64,000 nucleotides of DNA from Tamarix chinensis (lineage: Eukaryota; Streptophyta; Magnoliopsida; Caryophyllales; Tamaricaceae). Position numbers and translations under genes: made by a program. The stretch covers positions 36,082,318 to 36,146,317 of the forward strand of contig CM060175.1 of the NCBI GenBank assembly GCA_030549775.1, in the 5' to 3' direction. This document shows positions 47,700 through 60,285 of the stretch, in pieces; the stretch's first letter is position 1, and each line of letters starts with the position of its first letter. The notes below the pieces were generated by a model, which worked only from the letters and a program-made list of their open reading frames with translations, was not told the DNA's origin and ran no database searches.

Positions 47700-49028
47700 A
47701 AAAGGTTTCGTCACTGAAATCGAACCTGCATCATAAAAGGGGGATAGGTCAGAAACATTAAAAGTATCACTTATATTACCATATTTTCCTAGAAGATCGA
47801 TCTTTTAAGAATTATCACTAATACGTTCCAAGATGGTAAAGGGACCGTCGCCTTTATGTGCGAGTTTGAATTTCCTTTGGGTAGGAAACCTTTCTTTTTG
47901 TAAATGGACCCACACAAGATCTCTTGGAGTGAATATAATCTTTTTGCGGTGTTTGTTTGCTGCGCTTGCTATCTGATGATTGCGTTGGTTTATTTGTTTC
48001 TCCACTGACTCGTGTAATGATCTTATGGATTGCTCCCTACTTTCTGCGTCAAAGTTAGTATAATCAGTTATGGGTAAAGGAATAAGATCAAGTGGTGAAA
48101 GAGGGTTAAACCCGTAGACAATTTCAAAGGGAGTCTTCTTGGTGGTGGAGTGGATGCTCCAATTGTATGCGAACTCCAAATGTGGTAGGTGGGATTCAAA
48201 ATGCTTAATGTTATTATCCAGGATAGCTCGAAGCATGTTACCAAGAGTGCGATTTACCACTTCGGTTTGACCGTCAGTCTGGGGATGGCATGTAGTAGAA
48301 AATAGTAACATTTTCCCTAATTTTTCCCATAAGACCCGCCAGAAATGGCTAAGAAATTTGACATCCCTGTCAGATATGATGGTACGTGTCACACCATGCA
48401 AGCGCATAATATTTTGGAAGAAATAATCAGCTATTATAGTAGCATCATTGGTACGGTGGCAAGCAATAAAATGTGCCATTTTGGAAAATCGATCGACAAC
48501 TACCATGATGCTATCTTTCCCTTTGTTGGACCTGGGTAGTCTAAGTACAAAATCCATGGAAATGTCAACCCAAGGTTGTTTGGGAACGAGAAGAGGTGTG
48601 TATAATCCATGTGGCTTAGAACTGGATTTACCATGTTTACAAGTCACGCACCGATCACAAAATCTTTGCACATCTCGTTTTAGGTGAGGCCAATAGAAAT
48701 GCTCTTTGATGATACTTAAATTCTTGAGATGGCCAAAGTGGCCCATCAGACCTCCACTATGGGCTTCCTGTATAAGCAATTCACGCATAGAACATCTAGG
48801 TATGCATAATCTATTGTCACAAAAAAGTAAGCCTTCATGAAGATAGTATTTTCCGGCGGTGGTATTTTCGCAGGTTTTGAACAATTCAGAAAAGTCATCA
48901 TCAGTTGCATATAGATTCTTAATATAGGTAAACCCTAATAAATGAGCATCCAAGGTAGCAACCAATGTATATCTCTGGCTAAGGACAGCAGCAACAATAT
49001 TATCGCCACCTTTTTTGTACTTAACCAT
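47700..49028 (-). pseudogene. RNase H end and integrase of element Y (one late stop)
   Basis: A 407-residue open frame (49028-47805) contains the zinc-binding domain (H90, H97, C124, C127) and a complete D,D35E core: D159 in SMDF, D220 in ISDRD and E256 in GQTEVVNR, with 35 residues between the last two. The frame ends at a TAA in ERISDNS, but reading continues in the same frame with KIDLLGKYG and TFNVSDLSPFY up to the polypurine tract. So a single stop truncates the C-terminal tail. No chromodomain is recognisable. This is the best-preserved catalytic domain in the window. Confidence 0.9.
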
Positions 49029-49706
49029 ATATGGAAAGGATTCAAGGCTTTCAATTCACTTGGCTTGTCTCCGATTTAGCTTATGTTAAGATTTTAGATA
49101 TTTGAGTGCTCAGTGGTCAGAATGGATGATGAATTCCTTGGACCATAGGTAGTGTACCAAGTTTCCAAAGCCTTAATTAGGGCAAATAATTCTTTTTCAT
49201 AGGTGGAGTAATTAAGGATAGCACCGCTTAATTTTTCACTAAAATAGGCAATAGGTTTTCCTTCTTGAGATAAGACAGCTCTGATACCTATTCCTGATGT
49301 GTCACAGTCAATTTCAAAAGCTTTATCGAAATCAAGTAGTGATAATATGGGGGCATTAGTCAGATTTTCTTTTAATAAGTCAAAGGCATATTGCTGTTCT
49401 ACCTCTCATTTAAACCCGACTTCCTTTTTTATAACAGAGGTGAGGGGAGTGGCTATAGGGCTGAAGATACGAACAAATCTCCGATAGAAGCTACATAAGC
49501 CATGGAATCTTCTTACTTCTGTAATAGACTGGGGCATGGGCCAGTCTCGTATGGCCTTTACCTTTTCATTGTCAAAGAATATTCCATCCTTTCCTATCAC
49601 AAATCCAAGAACACAACACTTTCTAAATAGAATCTACTCTTGGAGAGGTTGGCATATAATTTATTGATCTTAAACACATCAAGAACAGATCATAGATGAT
49701 CAAGGT
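49029..49706 (-). pseudogene. RT C-terminus and RNase H of element Y
   Basis: Minus-strand frames read KVKAIRDWPMPQSITEVRRF, HGLCSFYRRFVRIFSPIATP, then FEIDCDTSGIGIRAVLSQEG and LNYSTYEKELFALIKALETW, in normal pol order. Stops and shifts occur near 49405 and 49035-49130. The upstream edge is the TRIM insertion. Confidence 0.85.
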
Positions 49707-50129
49707 TGATGTGGGATTCCCACATCGGTTACTGAGGGGATCGTTGGGCAGTTTATATAGGGGAGTCAGTCTTCACCTCTTGAGCTAGCTTTTGGGTGGA
49801 GTTAGGGCTCTTCCTGGGGGAGTACCCCTGGGGCCCACTGGGGGAGTACCCCCTTTGGGTCTGTATCATCTGGTATCAGAGCTATCCTCAATCAAACCCC
49901 CCTGCAGTCTTGCGTGCCGATCGCCGACAGAGGCAGCACGAGGACGTGCAGTCTAAAGGGGGTGGGTGATGTGGGATTCCCACATCGGTTACTGAGGGGA
50001 TCTTTGGGCAGTTTATATAGGGGAGTTAGTCCTCACCTCTTGAGCTAGCTTTTGGGTGGAGTTAGGGCTCTTCCCGGGGGAGTACCCCTGGGGGCCCACT
50101 GGGGGAGTACCCCCTTTGGGTCCGTATCA
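49707..50129 (+). mobile_element. Complete TRIM retrotransposon, 423 bp
   Basis: Two direct LTRs, 49707-49868 (162 bp) and 49967-50129 (163 bp), both begin TGATGTGGGATTCCCACATC and end CGTATCA or TGTATCA. A perfect PBS TGGTATCAGAGCT follows at 49871-49883, and a polypurine tract AAAGGGGGTGGG precedes the second LTR. Perfect TSD AAGGT lies at 49702-49706 and 50130-50134. The internal region is only 98 bp and non-coding, which defines a terminal-repeat retrotransposon in miniature. The LTRs are nearly identical, so insertion was fairly recent. It splits the RT of Y between EEHL and DHL. Confidence 0.95.
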
Positions 50130-50609
50130 AAGGTGCTCTTCATAAGACTTGCTATATATAAGGATTTCGTCAAAGTATACGACGACGAATTTACCAATAA
50201 AGTGTCTGAGCACATAATTCATTAGTCGCATGAAAGTATTAGGTGCATTAGACAGGTCGAAGGGCATCACTAGCCATTCATAGAGCCCAAAGTTGGTTTT
50301 AAAAGTCGTTTTCCATTCATTGCCCGCCTTCATGTGAATCTAATGGCGTCCGCTTTTTAAATCAATTTTTGAAAATATAACAGACCCATGCAATTAGTCA
50401 AGCATTTCATCTAACTGTGAGATGGGGTATCGGTATTTGACGATCATTTTATTAAGAGCCCTACTGTCAATACACATACGCCAACTTCCGTCCTTTTTTG
50501 GAACCAGTAACATAGGGATAGCACAGGGACTCATGGACTCTCGAATGTACCCCTTTTCAAGTAGATTAGTTACCTGTTTCTTTATTTCTCCTACTTCCTC
50601 AGAATTAGC
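50130..50609 (-). pseudogene. Reverse transcriptase of element Y (YFDE active site)
   Basis: The frame reads [45 protein letters not shown], and then [20 protein letters not shown]. The catalytic box at 50177-50166 is YFDE rather than YxDD, so the second metal-binding Asp is Glu. Stops occur near 50608, 50400 and 50342. It is split at its left edge by the TRIM. Confidence 0.88.
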
Positions 50610-52597
50610 TCAATATACAAGTTTATTGGGAATGGTGGCTCTAGGTATAAAATCAATATGATGCTCGATCCCTCTAATTGGAGGTAACCCTTTTGGAATT
50701 TCTTTGGGAAAGAGCTTAGAGTACTCACTAAGTAAGGAGCACACATTATCAGGTACAGAATCAAGCAAGGTGAAGTCACTATGATAACACTCCTTACACA
50801 TGAGCATATAGATGGGTAACTTGGCAAAGAAGGCATAAGAGATGTCCCTTTTTTGGGCGAAGAAGTTACGTAGCGGTTTATTTTGGCCTTTCGTGTTGGG
50901 TTTCGAGGTCTTGTTTATCTCCTCCCTCATGCTTTTGAATTTGGCTTGAAGCTTGAGTTGATCATCACAGACTTTCTTGGGTGATAGCGGCATTAGAGTA
51001 ATCTTTTTGTCATCCTTGATTAGAGAGTAGCTATTTTTATACCCGTCATGTGTTACTTTCCTGTCAACTTGCCATGGCCTCCTAAGTAAAACATGACTAG
51101 CGTGCATGGGAATGACATCACATAATACCTCATCCGTATATTTCCCAATTTGGATTGCAAGTAATACTTGCTTGTGGACCTTTACCTCACCGGTGTCATT
51201 GAGCCATTGTAGTTTGTAGGGTCGAGGGTGTTTTGTGGCTGTCAACCTTAATTTGGTAATTAGGCTAGCACTTGCGGCGTTAACACAGTTACCACTATCA
51301 ATAATCAAACTACATAATTTGTCACTGATTCGACATATGGTATGGAAGATATTTTCACGTTGTATTCGCTCGTCATCAATTTTTGCGTGTATGTTCAGAG
51401 CACGTCGTACGACGAGTAGTTCTCCCTCGGAAGCATATACCTCATCACGGTCAGGGTCACTATCATAGGGGTCAACATGAGTAGGGGAGTGGTCAACAAG
51501 CTCATCATCCTCAGACTCAACCTCTCCTGTTGGCCGAACCACCATCACCTTTCTATTGGGACATTCGGATGCAATATGACCATGCCCCAGGCACTTGAAG
51601 CATTTGATGTTTCTTGAATGTCCACTGCTAGAATTACCACTTGTATTTCCTTTACCCTTTTCCTTAAGAGGGCTTACTTTATCGTCGAATTGAACTCTTG
51701 GTCTTTCTTCATTTCTAGGAGGCTGTTTCCAGGTATGATTCTTTGAATGGCCGGATTGAAAGTTGGGTTGGGGCTTAAAGGTTCTAACCTTTTTGATTTG
51801 TTTTTCAATTTTGATGGCTAAGTTAACCATTTCCTCAATATCCATATAGTGTTGGAGTTCAAGTTTATCAGCTATTTCTTTGTTAAGCCCACTAAGGAAC
51901 CTAGCCATGGTCGCCTCCCTATCTTCTATTATGTTAGCCCGAATCATTGCGATTTCCATTTCTTTATAATATTGGTCAACACTTTTAGGGCCGTGGATGA
52001 GATTTTGTAGTTTCTGGTAGAGTTCTCGATAGTAATTGCTAGGTACAAACTTGCATCGTAATAACCCTTTGAACTCGTTCCAATCCCTTACTGGCCTCTC
52101 ATGGTTTCGGCACCTATTAGTAATAAGCTGATCACACCAATTGATGGCATAATCGGTGAATTCAACAATGGCTAGTTTAATCTTCTTTTCATTTGAGTAA
52201 TTGTAGCAGTAAAAAACCAATTATATTTTCCTTTCCCAGTCCAAGTATGCGTTAGGATCGTTTTTTCCACTAAATGCTGGGATTGTTAATTTGATATTAT
52301 TTAAGTTCAGGTCCTCCCGATCGTACCGTCTTGGATTTCGGCGTGGCCGATGTCCCATCCTAGCTTGTTCTTGGACTGATGAGCCATCGAACGAGAAAAC
52401 ATCTGGCTCGGGGTGGAAGTTCCTTGGATGTCTGTTTGGTTAAGGGACTAGATAGGTTTAGTTGTATTATTAATTGTTTGTTCGATTCGATCTAGTCTTT
52501 CTATTAGGATACGTAGTTGTACGGAAATAGGGTTTGAATTACTATCGGACCCTTCCGACACATGTCTTGATAATGCATGTCCGATTCGTGAATTCAT
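50610..52597 (-). pseudogene. gag and protease of element Y
   Basis: ATG at 52597 (MNSRIGHALSRHVSEGSDSN) starts Gag. Stops interrupt near 52450 and at 52223. From 52220 a 536-residue open frame holds the Gag core, a CX2CX4HX4C knuckle (CFKCLGHGHIASEC, 51602-51561) and a retropepsin with intact DSG (residues 308-310 of that frame). HPRPYKLQWLND, MHASHVLL and RPWQVDRKVTHDG follow, typical of Ty3/gypsy elements of this group. The family LLGRPW is LLRRPW here. The frame runs on toward RT (GIEHHIDFIPRATIPNKLVY) before a stop. Confidence 0.9.
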
Positions 52598-53264
52598 CTC
52601 AATCTACTTATATATTAAATAGTTACACGAACGATTGGCATTACTTTAAGCAGTAAGTGATTAGAATGTTGGGCTTTTAGCCCGTGACTTTTCGATAGGA
52701 CGGGGTTTTCGAGCTGGTGACTTAGATGATATAGAATTTTGAATTGCCTCCTAATACCCGATAGCCTGCCCCAAATCTGGATACCAAATTAATTTTGGTA
52801 TTAAGTTTGGATCACTAGGGGAAAGGGTATTCAGGAAGAAAGAAAAAAAAAGATTTTTTTTTAAAAAAAAGGAAGAGAAAAGAAAAAAAAGATTTTTTTT
52901 TTATAAAAATACAAAATTAGCAAAGGTCGACACCAGACGAGCCAAACAGGGTATTATCAAATTCAGGCAAATGGAGGTTCTATTTGGAAAGAAGAAAAAC
53001 ACCAACTTTTAGACTTATGAACTCAACACAACAGGGGAATTGCAGATTCACAATGGACTCAAATAGGGATACTAGAAATCAAAGACAACAACTTTAAAAG
53101 GCGAAATTGATACTCGAAAACAAAGATAGAGTATTAAAGACATGAACTTGATGCTGAAAACAACGACAAAATTTAAACGAAAAATCGATGCTAAATACAC
53201 CCCAGATCCGAATGGGTTTTGAACACTAAAAGCATTAATCTAGAGATGAGCGAAGTAGATCGAT
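52598..53264. other. Untranslated leader of element Y
   Basis: Sequence between PBS and gag, including A/T runs at 52845-52910. No coding frame is recognised. Length (about 670 bp) is normal for a gypsy leader. Confidence 0.6.
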
Positions 53265-53276
53265 GCTCTGGTACCA
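53265..53276 (-). promoter_or_regulatory. Primer-binding site of element Y
   Basis: On the minus strand TGGTACCAGAGC lies 2 bp after the LTR end and differs from the initiator-Met tRNA complement by one base. Confidence 0.88.
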
Positions 53277-53278
53277 GC

Positions 53279-54210
53279 TAAAAGAACCCCAAATGGAGTT
53301 AGATAAAAATTAAAAAAATAATCGCAAAACAACTGAAAGAGGGATAGGGTTAGGGTGATCGAGACTGCCCGATCTAAATTCTCTAAATAGAGAATAATAA
53401 GGTCGCCGGAATCCAATAATAAACGATACAAAATCGTAAGAATTAAGCAAATAGCTTTATTTTATAAACTGAAATTTAGTCAAGCAAGTTGTATCTCTTT
53501 ACATCAAGATGGAAGCTTTATATAGGGCAGCAACTAGCCAGGAATTAATGGGAGCTGAACGTTGGGCAACGATCGAGAAGGAGGAGCGGGCAGAGTGGAT
53601 TAATGGTGGGTAATCTCCATTGATGGTGAGCGACGAAGAAGGAGGAGTTAGAGGAAGGGAACAATCGAAGGTGGAAGGACTCAGTCAAGCTGAAGGAGCA
53701 GCCTGAAGGCCGCGTTTGATCTGATGGGCTTAATATGAAGAGCGACTTAAAGGCTGTGTTTGACCGGGTGAGTGTGTGTGAGGTTTGGGCTTGGGCTCTT
53801 AAGTTGAGACGAATGGTGGGCTTGGGTGTGGTAAGATTAAGGTTGATGTGGGGGAATTGAAGGTGATTTAATGATGGATTAGGCAAATCCCAACTTGACT
53901 AGCTGCTTAATACCCTTATTACAAGATAAAAATAAATAAACAAAACAAAAATAATAATAATAGAATTTTTCTAATTGGGAGATAATGCCATTATTTTTGC
54001 TAATAATCTTAAAACTTGAATATTTCTTCTCAGCAACATAATCCCGTTTCTTGATAGCACCGTCTTGAACCCTTTTCCCCGCTTGCTTGGTTAAATTTTC
54101 AATTTTCTTAATTATCCTACAAAATAACGATACAAAGATAATTAATTATTTTTAAAGGATTATTGATGCTTTTCTTAGTAAGGGTACTAAGAGTATTTGG
54201 TCTTTCATCA
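53279..54210 (-). mobile_element. 5' LTR of gypsy element Y
   Basis: A 932-bp LTR beginning TGATGAAAGACC at 54210 on the minus strand, highly similar to 46752-47685. The inner end is decayed to GGGGTTCTTTTA. TSD CCTAA at 54211-54215. Confidence 0.9.
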
Positions 54211-54215
54211 CCTAA

Positions 54216-55675
54216 CCTTAATTCACTTTATTTTACCCCAGTTTTACCTAACACCCTTTAGATCTATGAAATTTATTTTACAAAATTAGAAAGAGTGGTC
54301 CAAATGATAGAACATCAAAAGCTCCAAGACTTAAAGATGTGAGAAAGATTTGTCTTCTTCTTGAAGATATAAAAACAAAAAGATTGCATTAAGAATAGGA
54401 TGATATAAGAAATGTTAGGGTTGAGTCATCAACAAAGATTGACCTATACTATGTGAAGCCTCCACTCAATAAAACTAAATACAAAGTTACTAGGTGCTCA
54501 AAGTGTTAAGATGTTGGCCACTCCAAGTATGTGTTTCCTAAAAAGTGGAAAATGTCACTCATGGAATATGAAAACGTGAATCAAGAAATGAAGTAAAAGG
54601 TGAAGAATGAAAGCTATCTTGGGGGCGAACTACATGGTTCACTCCCATGGAGTTTGCCTCTATAGAGGTTTATTTAACCATTAAAGCTAAAATCCTTACA
54701 AGGTTATTCATTGATGATGGGAAGAAAAAGATTATTGATGTTTTTCTAAGAAGAGGAGCAAAAATAGGATCTATAGTTGAAGATACCATTCAAAGCGACC
54801 ATAAGGAGATACCTTTGTTTGATAGGGAATCCCCTTAGGTCGATGTCCACCTCATCACCTTTGAAGGAATTAAAATATCTATGAATATCACATTTCCACC
54901 TCTTTTAACCTTAATAAATAAAAATTTTGAATCCATGGTTGATGTAAATATGGAAACTTGTACTTCTTTGCCCGTAATGGGTAATCGCTTTAATAAAGGT
55001 CTTCATATAGTTCCTCTAGATATGATTTCGATTCCTTCTAAGGTACCATGGGGTGCTTGAGATGGTAGAAGATACACTTTTGTCTTTGAGACTATCATCC
55101 TTATCTTTTCTTCTTTCAAAAACTTCATCCATAATTTGACCTTTTTTTTATATTTAAACCCCACTAACATTAAGGGGATTCAACCATGATCTTAATTTTT
55201 CTCACATTTGTATAAAAAAAAAATTCTTACCCTATGAATCCATGAGCTTGTTTTATGAATATGATTCCTATGTACTTGAGGTAGACACATGATCTAACTA
55301 TTCCTTACCTTTCGTTGAGAAGAATGACTATATGAGTGTCTTATTCTTTTTACTCCATGAAGTGCCACCTCTAAGGCTTGAGTATATGAGTTTTGGTGAG
55401 AAGGTCAGTGTCTATAAAATTAACTTCCATGCCTTTGATAAAAATTCCACACACATAGAGCAATAATCCTAATTTTTAGCTTCACCACTACCACTTGTTT
55501 CTAATTTTCACTATCGATTATGATACTTTTTCTTTGTTGATGATCATTGGTCATTCATTTTGTCATGATAGGGCACACCTTCCTCGTAAAATTTATATCC
55601 TAATTTTTTTAAGGAATTTTTAGCACATACTTTTCTAGTGTAAGGTTCAACAAGTTAAATCCTTAACAATCTAGG
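54216..55675 (+). pseudogene. Degraded internal region of element Z
   Basis: Plus-strand frames are broken by stops. KVTRCSKC, a stop, then DVGHSKYVF (about 54497-54540) resembles a CX2CX4HX4C zinc knuckle that has lost its last Cys. A short frame at 54647-54838 (MEFASIEVYLTIKAKIL...) continues after a stop into VDVHLITFEGIKISMN. I do not recognise the family. A purine-rich CTAGGGAGT just before 55676 could be a polypurine tract. It could be an LTR element of the Tat group or a MULE remnant. Confidence 0.4.
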
Positions 55676-56545
55676 GAGTTTAATGCGGGATCATTCACCA
55701 TCATTTTGATTTTTTCTTATCAATATTAAGATGATTTGTATTATGTCTTCTAGATATAAATAAGATAAGTATTCAGGATCAAATTTATTCAAATAGGACC
55801 ATATCCAGAAGAGTATATCAACATTACATTAAGAAGGCTTCAATATAACTCTAATACAAGCAACAACACCACCCACTCTTCATTCGCTTCATGAAAATTA
55901 TTTTTATGCAACTCATATTAGGGCATTAGGCAAAAACTATAGAGGATTATAAGACTTCAAATGAAAGTATCTTAATTAAAGAAACAAGGCAAAGTGTTGC
56001 AAAAATCATGCCAAGCATTTTTTCCATAAAACCTCCTTATTTTGGGTTAAATTAAAAACACTAAATTAACAAGCCATACATCAACATTATTCTAACCACA
56101 ACCTTCTTAATAACTAATGTTGCTTAGCGATTGATCAAATATGGATTAAGCTTAGAAGGCTAATTCAAGCAATTTTTTTAACAGCAACAAGCGCCAACAA
56201 GACCCAGCTAATTTAGCTCGTACACTATAGACCTAACCTATAAAGAATTTGGTTGCAATTAAGTCTCTTTCTTGAGATTTATACCATTAAAATATATAGA
56301 ATTTTTTTATTTAACTTTATGAACAAAATTTTCTTCTTTTATCTCAAAAGTTAAAACCTTGAGTGGTAGTTGTAAGTTTATGATCTTGAGGGGTACTAAA
56401 TTTTATTTTTTTCTCTTCTTGTTTTAAATTTTAGCGATGATTATTGTAATCCACCTTTTTCCTTAGCATGACTCAATATATTTCCCATATATATCACTAA
56501 TAAAAGTTAATAGTCAATCGAGGGTTAAAATTTGATCAAAAGTTA
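55676..56545 (+). repeat. Right terminal direct repeat of degraded element Z
   Basis: Diverged copy of 45705-46640, starting TAATGCGGGATCATTCACC where the left copy has TGACGCAGGAGCATTCACC. The right boundary is uncertain. Confidence 0.55.
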
Positions 56546-56875
56546 ACCAAATGTTACATACCATTCAAGGGTTCACATATAAGACCAAAATCAAAAGAAA
56601 CAATTCAAAGAAACATAAAATGACTAAAATGAGCACAATTTTAACTAAATATATCTTAGGATCAAGAGGGTTATATTTCTTGCTCAAAGTCTTAAATATA
56701 ATTAAATATTTTCTTAGGATGAAACATTAAATATGGATACGAGACCTAAAATACAAAGATTGTTCAATGTACTCAAAATTTATTTTATTAGCTTAATTAA
56801 CTATTTTTCATTAAGTTTTCTCAATCCACTCATCAAATACCACTCAAATATCATAATAATATGTTTTAACTTATT
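56546..56875. other. Unassigned AT-rich flank
   Basis: No gene, RNA or known repeat is seen between the end of Z and the TSD of R3. Confidence 0.3.
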
Positions 56876-56880
56876 TTCTC

Positions 56881-59800
56881 TATAATAGCTTGTCCTAAAA
56901 TCCTTCAAATTTTATTTAAAATTATGTTGATATGAAATAAATGAGTTTTGGTTTTGGAAAGGCTTAAAAATTTGATAAAGTTATGAATTTTAGGTGCATT
57001 GATTGACAGGTTTGCTTGACCAATTGACCACTATGCTCAAGAGATGATAACTATAAATCAATCAACTAGTTTACTCAAATGGATCAACTAATTATCTTAT
57101 GATTGAAATCCTTTTCTAAGTTTGATTCAAATCTTTTTTCAATATTTATGAAAACTTCTAATTAGAATTTATTTGTGCTAACAAGCATATTTTGGGGCTT
57201 TGGAGTTTTTTTACATTATTTAGATCACTCTATAATTTTATTTAGCTAAAAGTTTTCCAAAAGTACTTTTTGTGGCATATTTCACTCTCTTTCTTGTCTC
57301 TTACTTTCTTCTCTCTTTTGGAATCCATGTTAGTGTGTTTGAATTTCCACATGACTCCTCTAACCTAACAAGCCTCTACCATGACTCTTCCTAGTCTCAC
57401 ATTATCTCCATTACCTCAAATTGTGATCCTCTTACACTTTGGATTACCTACACTCAACCTAAGTTAGACTTCCCTTCCCCTACTTGTGTATGTTGACCAT
57501 CACATTCCTCCTATACATCCTGTTCCTAATTTAATTGAATCCCTATCATTTATAATTGTTAATTCTCTCCCTTTCCTTTTTGAAAAAGTATCAAGTATTG
57601 GACATTCTTAACTTTTCCTTTCTTTTCTTCTCTACTGAGAAAACATAGGTCTACCTCTTATTTCCTCATCCTTAAGTCAAAATTACAGTCTCTTCTTTTT
57701 TCTTCTGATCTTAGATTTAGCTCTCTCTTTTCTCTCTTAATTAAGGAAGGATTAAATTTTTGAGAAAGGTTAAAGGCCTTAATTTGTGGTTTTAGATTTC
57801 AATTCTATAAAAATGTTGTATTATGACATTTTTCTTCTCCTCCTTCTTTAGATTTCATTTTTTAAGTTTTGAAAAGGAGTTTTAATGGTTTTGATTCTTG
57901 ATTCTTTAGGAATAGAGGTCATGGTAGACAACCATCAAGTTAGAAGTATTTTATGCTAGAAGAATTGCTTGAAAGTAAGAAATTCTTTTTCTTTAATATG
58001 AATAGGGTCTTTTGTTATTTGTTATGGATCCATGTTCTTAGTGTGTTTTTATGTTGAGAATGAGGTAAAATTCTCTTCTTTAAAATTTAAGCATGTCTTA
58101 GGTTCCCTAATATTATGCATGATTTTTGTAGTTTTGAGCATAATTTCATTTAATGACAATATTACACTATATCCATGTGATTATGTATGTGCAACATGTC
58201 TTTTTATGTATTTTATGACATACAAGCATGATAGGATTAACATGGTAAAGTTGGGTAAAATTTTTGGTATATGGATCGTAGGTTTATGTGTTATTTATCC
58301 CAAACCAATTGATCGATTCATTGGACTAATAGACTGGTTGTGTGAGCAATCACTTAATTTGGGATTTTTGATCGACTTGTTATAAGTTAGTTAATTGGTT
58401 TTATGAACCATTTGATTTATTCTTATGAGCGGTCAATCGATTTGCCAAACCCATTGAGTTTTTTCCAAAGTGTTATGGTTTCTACTTAGACATATCGATT
58501 AACTTGGTAAAACCTATAGACTAGTTTCTCATGAAAAGTCAATCAATTAGATCAACTATCTGAATGGTTTACTAGTTTTATTTTTTGTTTAGGTATCATA
58601 CGGCTAAACTAGCCAGTTGGTCCTAGGGACCGATTGATTGGTCCATTTGTATTTTACCATTTTTATTTGTTAACTATTTTTTTTCCTTTGAGCCTTCTAC
58701 ATTAATGTTTCCATGTAATTACAAAATTTTAATCATAACTACAACCATGTTTACCCTAGAATTAATATGGATCAAAATGATTATATTTGGGCCTTGGTTT
58801 GGTTAAGTTTGGGGTCACCTTTAACACCTAATTGATGGCTTATATGCCTTGTGATGTGTTTAGTATTATCACTTAGAAACACCGTATATGGATAGTAATG
58901 TAATTAATTTATGATTTTTTATATCACTTGGTAATTAATAAATAATACATTAAGATTTTATTCAAGCCTTTTTCTACAACTCTTGGAGTAGCTAGCCAAG
59001 AATTAGTGGAAAGGCCACTCTATGTTTTTATATTTTCACTTATTACCTATTTTCTTCTCTACTAGTTTGTGTTTTGTATGGGTTATGCACATATCTTTGA
59101 GGTATAGGATTATACTATGACGGACTTGTGTGATATTAATGTCCAGTATAGGAGAATGAGGTATCCTAGTATAAGCCCCTTAGCACTTTATATTGCTCAT
59201 AGCTTAATTGGGGGTTGTATCCTAAATTTTTAACTCATAGAGGTGGCAATCAAGGTCTGGTGGGTGAGGCATCCTAGTATAATCCCCCTTGATGTACTTC
59301 AACTATAACTAGTGGGTGTGATATCTCATGGTATTTATCCCTTGTAGTAGGGGGAATCCATATGTGGTGAGTATGGTATCTATAAAGAAAATATCATTTT
59401 TATGTATTATGACCTTGTGTTGTGTGTGTGGTATTCTATTGTGTGTGTATGGTACCATGAATTTTTTTAAATGTGGAGAACTAGGTGTGATCAAATGGAT
59501 TATCTTAATAACTAAAAATAATGTGGTCACTAAAAGAAAATGTAAAATATGGCTTATATTATGTGGTTTTAATTCATTTACTGAATTATTATTCTTCCAT
59601 AATTTCTATGCAATTATACCTTATTATATTTTTATCATGATCCTAAGAGTTATTTAATGTTGGTATGTTTATTACCATTCTATTATATAACTTTAATGTA
59701 CAACATGAGCCTTTACCATGTTTTAAGTAGTTTGTTTTACTAGCACATCATTATACAGATACTACATTCATGTGGTCATTGTGATGATCTAGCTTCTACT

Positions 59801-60280
59801 CTAGTGAGGAGAGGAAGATTTATAGGGTTATGAATCTCAACTAGAGTATGTTGAGGATAATATCGTGGGACAATAGCTAGCCATTACTTGAGGTTCAAAA
59901 GTTACCTTCTTCTTTATTTAAGAGTTATTCTAGTCGACTAGATGTACTTTTGTCCACACATTGGGATGTTTTGGTTATTCCTAAATTTTTAAACTATTGG
60001 ATTTGATTATTATATTTGGGTTTTTATAAAGTCTCATATTCCCTTCTATTTATATTATTGTTATTATCATAATTGTCATTATTGGTAGTGTTGTATATTT
60101 AATTGATCATGCATTCTTTCCTGGTTGTTTAATTTTTCCTTACATGAGGTACGGGTTGGTTTATAATCACACTTCTCTTATGATTGATGTGTTAGTAACA
60201 TTCTCCTATTTTACTTTTATAGACACTTCTAAATTATCTTTAAAATCAATTTTTGTGTTTCAAAATTTAGGGGTGTTATA
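56881..60280 (+). mobile_element. Solo LTR R3 (R family), 3,400 bp
   Basis: It begins TATAATAGCTTGTCC and ends TTTAGGGGTGTTATA (decayed TG...CA ends). Perfect TTCTC duplications lie at 56876-56880 and 60281-60285. It is alignable end to end with R2 and with the reassembled R1. A 117-codon open frame at 58032-58385 has no recognisable domain and is not open in R1 or R2. It is the reference copy for the R family in this window. Confidence 0.87.
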
Positions 60281-60285
60281 TTCTC

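Noticed and set aside
47700..52597. Integrated plant pararetrovirus
   Set aside because: Two LTRs, a tRNA PBS, a polypurine tract and an integrase with D,D35E show a Ty3/gypsy retrotransposon. No movement-protein or caulimovirid coat motifs were seen.
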